Of a DNA stretch of 64,000 nucleotides, positions 36,713 to 44,863 are shown one piece after another (the stretch's first letter is position 1; every line of letters begins with the position of its first letter). The stretch is from an uncultured Alphaproteobacteria bacterium (GTDB lineage Bacteria > Pseudomonadota > Alphaproteobacteria > HIMB59): contig CABXXO010000001.1 in the NCBI GenBank assembly GCA_902516235.1, positions 1 to 64,000 on the forward strand, given 5' to 3'. Below the pieces are notes generated by a model. It did not search any database. It was given only the letters and a program-made list of their open reading frames with translations, and was not told where the DNA came from. Made by a program: the position numbers and the translations under genes.

Positions 36713-37453
36713 TTAATTTTCTAAACCGTTCAGCCAATTTACTAACTCGAGTTTACGATCATAAAAATCACTACTCTCTAATTGTTCCAAGTTATGAATA
36801 AGTTCGCTAAATTTCTCACCAGTCATTTTATCAAGATAATTTGTTTTCCAGTATGTCATTAAATTTCCTATAAAATTGTAAGGAAGCTCAGGGTGATATT
36901 GAGTACAGGTTATATTATATTTTTTATGAACAATAGACTGGATAGAAAAATCATTTTCAGATATGACTTTAAAATCATTTGGAATATTTTCAACACTATC
37001 ATAATGATGTCCTGGTGCAGTAAATAGATCTTTTTTGTTTCTATAAATGTAATGATCATTTTTTATTTTTATATTATTTGCAAACCCAAATTCAGGTATT
37101 GATGATTTAGTAATTTTGCCTCCAAGAACGGTTACAAAAACTTGCAATCCCCAACAGCTGCCCCAAATAGGTTTACCAAGTTCAACTATTTTAGTAAATA
37201 TTTCTAATTGTTTTTTGTTATGTGAGTTGTTTTCGTAAATATTACCTAAGCCTCCAGTCCATAAAAAAGCATCATAATGAGAAAAATCATATTCATTAAT
37301 GTCAATTAAATATGACTTAAGAACTTTAGTTGTATATTTTGAGTTGTAGTCTTTTATAATCTTCTCAAAAAAAGTGTGTTGGAAAGGGCAATTTGATTTT
37401 ACATGCTGATCATCATGGTTTTTATCCATACCACTGATAATTAGTAAATTCAA
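36713..37453 (-). CDS. Class I glutamine amidotransferase-like protein
   Basis: A 246-residue GATase1-fold protein. The nucleophile elbow reads GSCWGLQVF (Cys near residue 142), and the His-Glu pair lies in TQYHPELP near residue 196. Stand-alone proteins like this include GuaA-like hydrolases and enzymes that open gamma-glutamyl amides. No synthetase domain is attached. The neighbourhood of GS paralogs and AmtB suggests handling of a gamma-glutamyl compound, but the substrate is not shown. A 56-residue membrane protein gene precedes it by 6 bases. Confidence 0.8.
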   Translation of the reverse strand: MNLLIISGMDKNHDDQHVKSNCPFQHTFFEKIIKDYNSKYTTKVLKSYLIDINEYDFSHYDAFLWTGGLGNIYENNSHNKKQLEIFTKIVELGKPIWGSCWGLQVFVTVLGGKITKSSIPEFGFANNIKIKNDHYIYRNKKDLFTAPGHHYDSVENIPNDFKVISENDFSIQSIVHKKYNITCTQYHPELPYNFIGNLMTYWKTNYLDKMTGEKFSELIHNLEQLESSDFYDRKLELVNWLNGLEN

Positions 37454-37459
37454 AGAAGT

Positions 37460-37630
37460 TTATTTATCTCTTGTCCACTTTTTTTTTAAAATTAAATCAT
37501 AATCACTTTTTGCTACTCTTCTTAAAATAAAATACATAAAGGCAATCCATATTAAAGCAGCTAATAATTTATTATTTATTACAGCTTGAATTATGTTTTG
37601 GAAGAGTAGGTTTGTGGTATTGTAATCCAT
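37460..37630 (-). CDS. 56-residue single-pass membrane protein
   Basis: Reading left from ATG 37630: MDYNTTNLLFQNIIQAVINN, then a membrane helix (LLAALIWIAFMYFILRR) and a basic tail ending KKKWTRDK before TAA at 37460-37462. It is 6 bases from the amidotransferase gene, so a shared transcript is likely. A large hairpin ends 3 bases before its ATG and occupies the place where a ribosome site should be. Coding status is plausible but unproven. Confidence 0.45.
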   Translation of the reverse strand: MDYNTTNLLFQNIIQAVINNKLLAALIWIAFMYFILRRVAKSDYDLILKKKWTRDK

Positions 37631-37633
37631 ATT

Positions 37634-37662
37634 TTAAGGCGGGGATTTTTTCCCCGCCTTAA
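37634..37662. terminator. GC-rich hairpin after the amtB operon
   Basis: A perfect 12-base stem (TTAAGGCGGGGA and its complement) with a 5-base T/A loop, the strongest hairpin in the window. On the minus strand it follows the 57-residue gene after amtB by 8 bases and precedes a 56-codon frame by 3. A terminator or RNA stabiliser for the amtB transcript is likely; the U-run after it is weak. Confidence 0.75.
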
Positions 37663-37670
37663 TTATAACA

Positions 37671-37844
37671 TTATTTAGTTTTTTTTGCAGTATCTGACTC
37701 ATGTTTTGCTGCAGCAAATGTAGCAAATATACACAAAGCAATAACAACAAGAGTCCAAAAGATTAGAGTACCTTCACTGTCAGCAGATGTAAAATAAGCG
37801 TCAACACCTTCCCAACTATTTTCAGGTCCTGGCCATGAATTCAT
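37671..37844 (-). CDS. 57-residue single-pass membrane protein after amtB
   Basis: ATG at 37844 is preceded by an excellent AAGGAG ribosome site. The product starts MNSWPGPENSWEGVDAYFTS, has one membrane helix (TLIFWTLVVIALCIFATFAA) and a short basic tail (KKTK). It lies 20 bases after the amtB stop and just before the strong hairpin, so it is the second gene of an amtB operon. It may be a small partner of the ammonium channel; that role is inferred from position only. Confidence 0.75.
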   Translation of the reverse strand: MNSWPGPENSWEGVDAYFTSADSEGTLIFWTLVVIALCIFATFAAAKHESDTAKKTK

Positions 37845-37864
37845 GATTTCTCCTTCCTCATTCG

Positions 37865-39142
37865 TTATTGATAAGCTTTTAAACCAAGCTCAGCACTGTC
37901 AATTCCAGCTTTTTGTACCGCATCTGGTACACGAAGCCAGCCCATCATCTTCATGATATAGGAAAGGCCATATCCTGGAACAAATCCAAGTAAGAACATA
38001 ACAATTGCCCCTACCAATTGACCTCCAAAGCTAGTTGGTGGAATATCGCCGGATGCTGGGTAACCAGAAGCAAAAAGCCCCATTGCTAATACACCCCAAA
38101 TACCTGCTACACCGTGAACTGAAATAGCACCAACTGGATCATCGATCTTGAAAATACTGTGTAAATAATTATTCGCAGGAATAATAATTACACCACCAAC
38201 AAAACCTAATACAAAAGCTAATCCTGGATACCAGACATCTAGACCAGAAGCGCATGAGAATATACCTGCAAGTCCTCCAGACATCATCCAAAATGGATTA
38301 CCTTTACTCATCCAGAATGCACCGATCATTCCTCCACCAAGACCCATTAGGGTATTGAAAGCAAATGATGAGAGAGTAGCTGGAGCACCATAAATATTGA
38401 TCCATCCACCAAGTTCAGCACCTCCCCATATCAAACAACCACCGAGGAATCCAAAGAAACCAACAATAATCATTAATAAGCCTATGAATGAAAAACGAAG
38501 GTCATGACCTTCAATTTCATTAGCTGTGCCGTCAGCATTATATTTACCAACCCTTGGTCCTAGGTTTAGTACTACACCAAATGCAAACCAACCTGCTATC
38601 ATGTGAACCACACCTGCAGCTCCGACGTCATGATAACCAAATTGGGTTACTAACCATCCATCAGCATGCCAGCCCCATGAAGCTCCGAGTATCCAAGCTC
38701 CTGATCCAAGAACTACTGCTAAGAAAACAAAAGAACTAATTCTTATTCTTTCTAAAACAGATCCAGAGAAAATGGATGCAGTTGTACATGCAAACAATGT
38801 AAATGCTGCCCAGAATATACCTGTGGCTTGATCACTTAACATTGGTCCCATTGATACATTCCATGGTGTTCCATAACCCTCAAGGTCTATTGGTGTAAAA
38901 CCACCTGGGAATGCAAGATAAATATACCAACCAAATAACCAGAAAGTTGGTATCATGAATGCGAATGCTAAAAGATTTTTACAAGCGGAGGATACAGCAT
39001 TTTTAAAACGCGATGATCCAACCTCATACATCAAGAAGCCGACGTGAATAGCAATCATTAACGCAGTACACCACCAATAAAATGCTTCGGTACTAACATT
39101 TGCTTGCATCATCACAAACGATTCAAGTTCTTCAAGTGTCAT
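37865..39142 (-). CDS. amtB: Ammonium transporter
   Basis: A 425-residue Amt/MEP/Rh channel with about eleven membrane helices. The twin histidines of the pore appear in DVGAAGVVHMIAGW (near residue 185) and ISVHGVAGIWG (near 343). The AWILGASWGWHADGWL stretch belongs to the recruitment-site side. GGTGG-like glycine-rich helices fit the family. A GAGG ribosome site precedes ATG. It imports ammonium or methylammonium, and is divergent from the GlnT/GmaS-like gene, with 207 AT-rich bases between. No GlnK gene is adjacent. Confidence 0.93.
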   Translation of the reverse strand: MTLEELESFVMMQANVSTEAFYWWCTALMIAIHVGFLMYEVGSSRFKNAVSSACKNLLAFAFMIPTFWLFGWYIYLAFPGGFTPIDLEGYGTPWNVSMGPMLSDQATGIFWAAFTLFACTTASIFSGSVLERIRISSFVFLAVVLGSGAWILGASWGWHADGWLVTQFGYHDVGAAGVVHMIAGWFAFGVVLNLGPRVGKYNADGTANEIEGHDLRFSFIGLLMIIVGFFGFLGGCLIWGGAELGGWINIYGAPATLSSFAFNTLMGLGGGMIGAFWMSKGNPFWMMSGGLAGIFSCASGLDVWYPGLAFVLGFVGGVIIIPANNYLHSIFKIDDPVGAISVHGVAGIWGVLAMGLFASGYPASGDIPPTSFGGQLVGAIVMFLLGFVPGYGLSYIMKMMGWLRVPDAVQKAGIDSAELGLKAYQ

Positions 39143-39349
39143 GTATGACCTCCTTTATGAATTAACAAAATAAAAAAGATAAAAAAGATTACTTAAGAAT
39201 CATTTATATTATCTTTATGTATTTTACTTTTTAATAACTAAATTATAAAATTAATAAAATTAAAAAATAAATTTAAAAATTAAATATTATCAATGTGTTT
39301 TTAACATATGCAATAAACGCATGTTGAATTATGAAAGAGGAGAAAATAA

Positions 39350-40657
39350 ATGGTAACCAATCTTCATCAGTTCGCTAAGAAAAATGGAGTGAAATATTTT
39401 TTTGTAAGTTTTGTAGATTTATTCGGTGTTCTGAGATCAAAACTTGTGCCTGCAACAGCTATAGATGAAATTCAATCAGAAGGAGCAGGATTTGCTGGTT
39501 TTGCAACATGGTTAGACATGTCACCAGCAGACTCAGATATGTTTGGTATGCCTGATGGTGATAGTGTTATCCAACTTCCTTGGAATAAGGAAATAGCTTG
39601 GGTTGCATCCGATTTATACATGGACGGCAAACCAGTAGAAGCATCACCACGAATTGCATTGAAAAGACAAATAGAAAAAGCAGCAAAAAAAAATCTTCAT
39701 ATGAAATCTGGAGTTGAATGTGAGTTTTTTTTGGTAAACGAGGATGGAACTTCTTTGTCAGATGTGAGGGATACACAAGCTAAACCTTGTTATGACTCTT
39801 CTGCCTTAATGAGAAGATATGATGTTATCACAGAGATATGTGACTCAATGATTTCATTAGGTTGGAAGCCTTATCAAAATGATCATGAAGATGCAAATGG
39901 GCAATTTGAAATGAACTGGGATTTTTCAGATTGTTTAATTACTGCCGATAGACATGCATTTTTTAAATTTATGGTAAAATCAATTGCTGAAAAACATTCG
40001 TTAAGAGCAACTTTCATGCCAAAACCTTTCACAAATTTAACAGGTAACGGATGTCATTGTCATATATCAATCTGGGATAAAGCAGGTAAAAAAAATATGT
40101 TTTTAGATGAAAAAGATGAATTAGGTTTATCAAAAACTGGTTACAATTTCTTGGGCGGCATAATCGAAAGTGCAGACAAAATGGCTGCTGTTTTTAATCC
40201 TACAGTAAACTCTTATAAAAGAATTAATGGAAGTGTCACTACATCAGGTGCAACATGGTCTCCAAGTTCCATTACATGGGCTGGTAACAATAGAACACAC
40301 ATGGTTAGAGTTCCTGGAGCAGGTAGATTTGAATTAAGACTTATGGATGGAGCTACAAATCCATATTTACTTCAAGCAGGCATTCTTCTTTTAGGTTTAG
40401 ATGGTTTCAATAATAAAAGAGATCCAGGGAAACGATTAGACATTAACATGTACACAGAGGGTCACAAAGCTGGAAAGGTAAAAAAACTTCCTTTAAACCT
40501 TCTTGATGCTATTCGTGATTTTGATAAATCAAAAATTATAAGAGCAGGATTTGGTGATGATTTAGTTAATAGTTATGTAAAACTTAAAAATCAAGATTGG
40601 GGTACCTTTAACAAACATCTTTCTAGTTGGGAGAGAGAAACCACTCTAGACTGTTAA
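39350..40657 (+). CDS. glnT: Type III glutamate-ammonia ligase, GlnT / gamma-glutamylmethylamide synthetase candidate
   Basis: A 435-residue GS-fold enzyme. VKYFFVSFVDLFGVLRSKLVPA, AGFAGFATWLDMSPAD, QNDHEDANGQFEMNW and GNGCHCHISIWD are the marks of the rhizobial GlnT family, which includes the marine GmaS that joins glutamate and methylamine with ATP. The length (about 435) also fits. A GAGGAG ribosome site lies 8 bases before ATG. Which of the three GS paralogs in the window is GmaS cannot be settled by eye; this one has the closest family signature, whereas the one at 44864 has the better operon position. Confidence 0.8.
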   Translation: MVTNLHQFAKKNGVKYFFVSFVDLFGVLRSKLVPATAIDEIQSEGAGFAGFATWLDMSPADSDMFGMPDGDSVIQLPWNKEIAWVASDLYMDGKPVEASPRIALKRQIEKAAKKNLHMKSGVECEFFLVNEDGTSLSDVRDTQAKPCYDSSALMRRYDVITEICDSMISLGWKPYQNDHEDANGQFEMNWDFSDCLITADRHAFFKFMVKSIAEKHSLRATFMPKPFTNLTGNGCHCHISIWDKAGKKNMFLDEKDELGLSKTGYNFLGGIIESADKMAAVFNPTVNSYKRINGSVTTSGATWSPSSITWAGNNRTHMVRVPGAGRFELRLMDGATNPYLLQAGILLLGLDGFNNKRDPGKRLDINMYTEGHKAGKVKKLPLNLLDAIRDFDKSKIIRAGFGDDLVNSYVKLKNQDWGTFNKHLSSWERETTLDC

Positions 40658-40661
40658 ACGA

Positions 40662-41216
40662 ATGACTCCAGAGGTATTACAAGAAAAATTTCTTGATTGG
40701 CAATGTCAATCAAGAATTCAAGCATTTAGGACACAAAGTGGTAGACCCAATTCTTCTATGGCTCCGATATTACTTGATAAGAAAGGTAATGAACTCCTAA
40801 GAATTATTGTTGTAATATCTGAAAATGATCCAGTAAACACTACAAAACTTTTTGAACATACTTTTAAACGAACATACGATCCTGCTGACAGATTTGATAA
40901 GATGAATAAATTTTTATCTTCTGAATATTTTATGAATAAAGATAAATTTTCAGACTCTTTGTTTGCTACTTTTCCAAAGAGCTCAAGTATTTCCAAAAAA
41001 GTAGTTAAAGAAGGGTCGTGTATCCTTGATTTTATTCATTTATCAACAAATTACAGGTTGTTTTGTTCTCCATTTATTTTAGATAAAAATGAGGAACATT
41101 GGGAAAATATTTTCTGGCATAATAAAAATTTTAATCCGGGATTGGGGAATGACATCGATGTTATAAAATTTATTCCAAACTGGAAAAAGTCAAAGCTAAT
41201 TAGGATTAAAGATTAA
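40662..41216 (+). CDS. Unknown protein co-transcribed with GlnT-like enzyme
   Basis: A 184-residue soluble protein beginning 4 bases after the GlnT-like stop, so certainly in the same operon. It has no signal or membrane helix and few conserved-looking motifs (DWQCQSRIQAFRTQSGRP at the start, TYDPADRFDKM in the middle). I do not recognise the family. The context suggests a partner or accessory protein of the ligase. Confidence 0.65.
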   Translation: MTPEVLQEKFLDWQCQSRIQAFRTQSGRPNSSMAPILLDKKGNELLRIIVVISENDPVNTTKLFEHTFKRTYDPADRFDKMNKFLSSEYFMNKDKFSDSLFATFPKSSSISKKVVKEGSCILDFIHLSTNYRLFCSPFILDKNEEHWENIFWHNKNFNPGLGNDIDVIKFIPNWKKSKLIRIKD

Positions 41217-41232
41217 ATATTTTAGCTTTGGG

Positions 41233-41248
41233 GGGGGCTAAAGCCCCC
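41233..41248. terminator. Hairpin between convergent operons
   Basis: GGGGGC (41233-41238), loop TAAA, GCCCCC (41243-41248), preceded by two more G. It lies 16 bases after the 184-residue gene and 14 bases before the stop of the convergent operon, so it can serve both. Confidence 0.65.
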
Positions 41249-41262
41249 TAATTTAATAAAAC

Positions 41263-41736
41263 TTATTCGACTAACTTAAAGTTTTCACCTTTAGCATAGG
41301 TTCTTTTTAATTGAACCAATGGATGATTGGGTGACATTTGAAATTTAATAAGTAACTCTCTTGCCAACATATCTCTGTCTTGTTGGTTTTTTGGAAGTTT
41401 AATTTTTTTAGGAAGAGTTATCCAAGCATTTGCGTTTCTGTCAAATACAGCGGGTGTGTCTCCCTCAAAACCCATATGAATATCTTCTAACCAGTTTAAA
41501 TCATCCCATCCCATAATCTCAATGTATTGCTTTAAGAAAGGAGTTAGGTGTTTGTAATCGGGAATTAAGTTTACATCATAACGATAACCGATATGTTGAC
41601 CGATCATTTTTTCTCTTGATGTTTTAATTTCTTTATCTTTTAGCTTAGCCCCACCTACAACTTGGTAACCTTTTGGTTTAGAAGATTTTTTAGCAGTTTT
41701 TTTTGATTTTGCTGATGATGTTTTCTTTTTAACCAT
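41263..41736 (-). CDS. Lysine-rich small protein at the end of the glx-type operon
   Basis: A 157-residue soluble protein. The first 23 residues are almost all Lys, Ser and Ala, like a nucleic-acid-binding or disordered tail. The rest is compact (SREKMIGQHIGYRYDV, YIEIMGWDDLNWLEDIHMGFEG, AWITLPKKIKLP). No family recognised. It lies 9 bases after the FMN subunit gene and is the last gene of the six-gene operon. Confidence 0.6.
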   Translation of the reverse strand: MVKKKTSSAKSKKTAKKSSKPKGYQVVGGAKLKDKEIKTSREKMIGQHIGYRYDVNLIPDYKHLTPFLKQYIEIMGWDDLNWLEDIHMGFEGDTPAVFDRNANAWITLPKKIKLPKNQQDRDMLARELLIKFQMSPNHPLVQLKRTYAKGENFKLVE

Positions 41737-41745
41737 TTTTGTCTC

Positions 41746-43080
41746 CTAGATTGAGTGGTAGTTATCGACACCTACAGTCAAATCTGTTCCAGCTAAAGGT
41801 ACTTTAGCCATTGCTGATGACTCCATTGTTAGTGCTGCTAAGTCTTCTGGTTCAAGAGAGTGGATATTTGTTTTACCACATGCTCTTGCTAACATTTGGC
41901 ACTCAAGAGTCATTGTGCTTAATAAATTATAAACTCTCTCGGCAGCCTCTGTTGGATCTAATCTACTTCTAAGAACAGGATCTTGTGTGGCTACACCGAC
42001 AGGACACCTACCAGTATGACAGTGATAACAATAACCTGCTTCAACACCCATTTCTTTTTCATAATCGGCTTCAGGAATATCTTTATTACAGTTCAAGGCA
42101 ACTAAACCAGCTGTTCCAATAGCTATTGCGTCAGCTCCTAAGGCTAAAGCTTTGGCCATGTCAGCACCATCTCTGATACCACCAGCGAAAACTAATGAAA
42201 TTTCCCCAGTTTTACCCACGTCGTCAAGAGCTCTTCTTGCTTCTCGAATAGCGCCGATACCAGGAATACCAGTATTTGCTGCTGCTATATGAGGACCAGC
42301 AGCTGTAGAACCTTCCATGGAGTCTAAAAATATTGAGTCAGGATCGCATTTTGCTGCCATTCTAACATCATCATAAACCCTTGAAGCACCTAACTTCAAC
42401 TGAATTGGAACTTGATTGTCAGTTAACTCTCTTAATTCTTGTACTTTAAGAGCTAAGTCATCTGGGCCCATCCAGTCTGGGTGTCTAGCAGGAGATCTTT
42501 GATCAATACCAGCAGGTAAAGATCTCATTTCAGCTACTTGGTCTGTAACTTTTTGGCCCATTAAGTGGCCGCCCATTCCAACTTTTTGACCTTGTCCAAT
42601 AAATACTTCAATTGCATCAGCTAGTTGAGCATGGTGCGGATTAAAACCATATCTTGATTGAATACATTGATAGTACCATTTATGAGAATATCTTCTTTCA
42701 TCAGGTATCATTCCGCCTTCTCCAGAGCAAGTAGCACTTCCTGCCATTGATGATCCTCTTGCTAAAGCAGTTTTTGCTTCATAAGAAAGAGCACCAAAAC
42801 TCATGCTTGTTATGTAAACAGGTATATCAAGTTTAATAGGATTTTTTGCTCTAGGGCCTATGATAGTCTCGGTTAAACATTTCTCTCTGTAACCCTCGAT
42901 AACAAATCGTGTTAATGTTCCAGGTAAAAATACTAAATCATCCCAGTGAGGAATTTTTTTCATTAAGGCCATGCCACGCATACGATAACGACCTAGTTGT
43001 GATTTAATGTGAATATCATCCATTACCTCTGGGGTAAAGATTGAGTTTTGTCCTAATAATTGTGTATTACGTTTTGCCAT
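41746..43080 (-). CDS. FMN-binding glutamate synthase subunit, Fe-S form (GlxD/MgsC-like)
   Basis: A 444-residue TIM-barrel protein equal to the FMN domain of glutamate synthase. DIPVYITSMSFGALS, PARHPDWMGPDD, VPIQLKLGASRVYDD, EGSTAAGPH and FAGGIRDGADMAKALALGADAIAIGT build the flavin site. Near residue 352 CYHCHTGRCPVGVATQ keeps three cysteines for a 3Fe-4S cluster, unlike the second copy at 48719. Together with the GXGXG and amidotransferase proteins upstream it forms a split glutamate synthase or N-alkylglutamate synthase. Confidence 0.88.
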   Translation of the reverse strand: MAKRNTQLLGQNSIFTPEVMDDIHIKSQLGRYRMRGMALMKKIPHWDDLVFLPGTLTRFVIEGYREKCLTETIIGPRAKNPIKLDIPVYITSMSFGALSYEAKTALARGSSMAGSATCSGEGGMIPDERRYSHKWYYQCIQSRYGFNPHHAQLADAIEVFIGQGQKVGMGGHLMGQKVTDQVAEMRSLPAGIDQRSPARHPDWMGPDDLALKVQELRELTDNQVPIQLKLGASRVYDDVRMAAKCDPDSIFLDSMEGSTAAGPHIAAANTGIPGIGAIREARRALDDVGKTGEISLVFAGGIRDGADMAKALALGADAIAIGTAGLVALNCNKDIPEADYEKEMGVEAGYCYHCHTGRCPVGVATQDPVLRSRLDPTEAAERVYNLLSTMTLECQMLARACGKTNIHSLEPEDLAALTMESSAMAKVPLAGTDLTVGVDNYHSI

Positions 43081-43916
43081 TATCCTAATATTCCTTTCTT
43101 TTCTGCTGGCTCTAGATTGTCATAATTCCAAAGCATTCTACCTGCAACGTATTTTTTAAATTTAGATGCTGGAACCTTGCAATCAATCTCAGCATTTTTG
43201 ATTTTTTGTTCTAGCCATCTAACCTCATGTTCATTCATTTCACCAGGAACGCAGTCAGTTCCTAGGGAATGAGGTTCTCCTCCAACAAAAATGATACCAT
43301 CGTACATAGAGTCACCCATGTTTGCGTTTACATTGCCACAAACAATAATTCTACCTCTTTGCATCATAAATCCAGTGTAAGCACCGGCATTACCACCGAT
43401 TAAAATAGTACCACCTTTCATGTCAATTCCAGTTCTTGCGCCAGCGTCACCTTTAACAATTAAGTCTCCGCCTCTTAAAGCGGCTCCAAAACAAGATCCA
43501 GCGTTATTTTCAACAACAACTTTTCCTGACATCATATTTTCTGCACAAGACCATCCAACTCTTCCGTTAACTCTAACAGTTGGGCCATCAATGCATCCAA
43601 TACCGAAGTAGCCTAAGCTTCCTTCAAAAATTAAGTTAAGCTTATTTAATATCCCTACTCCAAGAGAGTGTTTAGCTCCTGGATTTTTTATTACTATAGA
43701 TCCATAACCTTTTCGAATTGAGTCTCTAATTTTTTGATTTAATTCGTGTGCGTTAATCCCTTCACAGTCAATAGAAGTTCTCTTATTAAAATCAACCTCG
43801 TGGTTTCCATAGTAGGTATAATTCTCTTCTTCGGTTACCTCAAAAAATAGTTTTTGGGATCTACCTGATAAATTTTCATCATCAAAAGCAGATGTTTTTT
43901 TTGTTAAGCCTGCCAT
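43080..43916 (-). CDS. GXGXG-domain glutamate synthase subunit (GlxC/MgsB-like)
   Basis: A 278-residue protein whose centre is the right-handed beta-helix of the GltB C-terminal domain, with repeated G-x-x-x-G turns (GGTILIGGNAGAYTGFMMQ, RIIVCGNVNANMGDSMYDG, IFVGGEPHSLGTD). It holds the barrel and amidotransferase subunits together. Starts and stops overlap both neighbours (1 base with the FMN subunit, 13 with the amidotransferase). Confidence 0.87.
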   Translation of the reverse strand: MAGLTKKTSAFDDENLSGRSQKLFFEVTEEENYTYYGNHEVDFNKRTSIDCEGINAHELNQKIRDSIRKGYGSIVIKNPGAKHSLGVGILNKLNLIFEGSLGYFGIGCIDGPTVRVNGRVGWSCAENMMSGKVVVENNAGSCFGAALRGGDLIVKGDAGARTGIDMKGGTILIGGNAGAYTGFMMQRGRIIVCGNVNANMGDSMYDGIIFVGGEPHSLGTDCVPGEMNEHEVRWLEQKIKNAEIDCKVPASKFKKYVAGRMLWNYDNLEPAEKKGILG

Positions 43917-44845
43917 ACTTTCACCTCCGCTTCATAAGGGTCATAAGTTTTAATTTCGTGAGGAAAGATATTCCTAATAGCAACTTCCTCTGATGCACAT
44001 GCTACGATATCTTTGCTTTCATAGATTACCATTGGCTTTGCAGCCATGTGATCTTTGGCCATTCCAAGTTGATCTTTCGTAGCTACAACATATGTAAAAA
44101 CTCCATCTAGTTCGTCTAAACTGTCATGCATCGCTTTTTCAAGTTCAATCCCATTAGCCATTTTGTCTGCTATATATACTGCAATAATCTCTGAGTCACA
44201 GTTTGAATTGAATCTATAACCTTTTCTTTCAAGTACCCTTCTGTTACCCCAATAGTTTGTCAATTGGCCGTTGTGAACAACTGATACATCTTCAAAAGGA
44301 AAAGCCCAGTAAGGGTGAGCAGATTTTATGTCAACATCCGACTCCGTAGCCATTCTTGTATGACCTATGCCATGAGTACCCATAAACTTATTTAGTCCGT
44401 ACTGATCTGAAACAGTTGTAGCGTCCCCTAAATCTTTTATAAGTTCAAGACCTTTACCTATTGATAATATCTCTGTTTTTTCGACTGTCTCAATTTCTGT
44501 TGCTAAATCTGTAAGATCACCTTTAAAGTCAAATATATATCGAAAAGCGTATGGAGTGCTGGAGCTTTGTTTTGTTACTTTCGCACCATGTTTTTTTAAA
44601 ATAGCATCGACAGCGTTTTTTCTATTTTTTAAATCAACAGGTGAGTCAACATTTGCATTTACTTTTTCAGCTTCATTTTCAGATATTTTAAATCTCATTA
44701 CGAAACCTTTTTTGAGTGGTGTCCCATACATAGCGTAACCAGTTGAGTCTGGTCCTCTATGTTTTAGTCCTTGTAACATAAGGCCCATCTGTTCACCTAC
44801 GTTGACCGTCTTTTGTTTATTTATTACTCCAGCTATTCCACACAT
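43904..44845 (-). CDS. Class II glutamine amidotransferase subunit (GlxB/MgsA-like)
   Basis: A 313-residue Ntn-type amidotransferase: the catalytic Cys2 in MCGIAGVIN, then HRGPDSTGYAMY, GIGHTRMATESD, AHPYWAF, VHNGQLTNYWG and NCDSEIIAVYI. It would release ammonia, or transfer the glutamyl group of an N-alkyl amide, into the FMN subunit. About residues 55-120 form an insertion also seen in the second copy (50724). It is the third gene of the six-gene operon. Confidence 0.87.
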   Translation of the reverse strand: MCGIAGVINKQKTVNVGEQMGLMLQGLKHRGPDSTGYAMYGTPLKKGFVMRFKISENEAEKVNANVDSPVDLKNRKNAVDAILKKHGAKVTKQSSSTPYAFRYIFDFKGDLTDLATEIETVEKTEILSIGKGLELIKDLGDATTVSDQYGLNKFMGTHGIGHTRMATESDVDIKSAHPYWAFPFEDVSVVHNGQLTNYWGNRRVLERKGYRFNSNCDSEIIAVYIADKMANGIELEKAMHDSLDELDGVFTYVVATKDQLGMAKDHMAAKPMVIYESKDIVACASEEVAIRNIFPHEIKTYDPYEAEVKVWQA

Positions 44846-44863
44846 ACTTTACTCCTATCTATT

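Noticed and set aside
39143-39349. Sigma-54 promoter for amtB or glnT
   Set aside because: No GG-N10-GC element of the expected form could be found in this AT-rich stretch.
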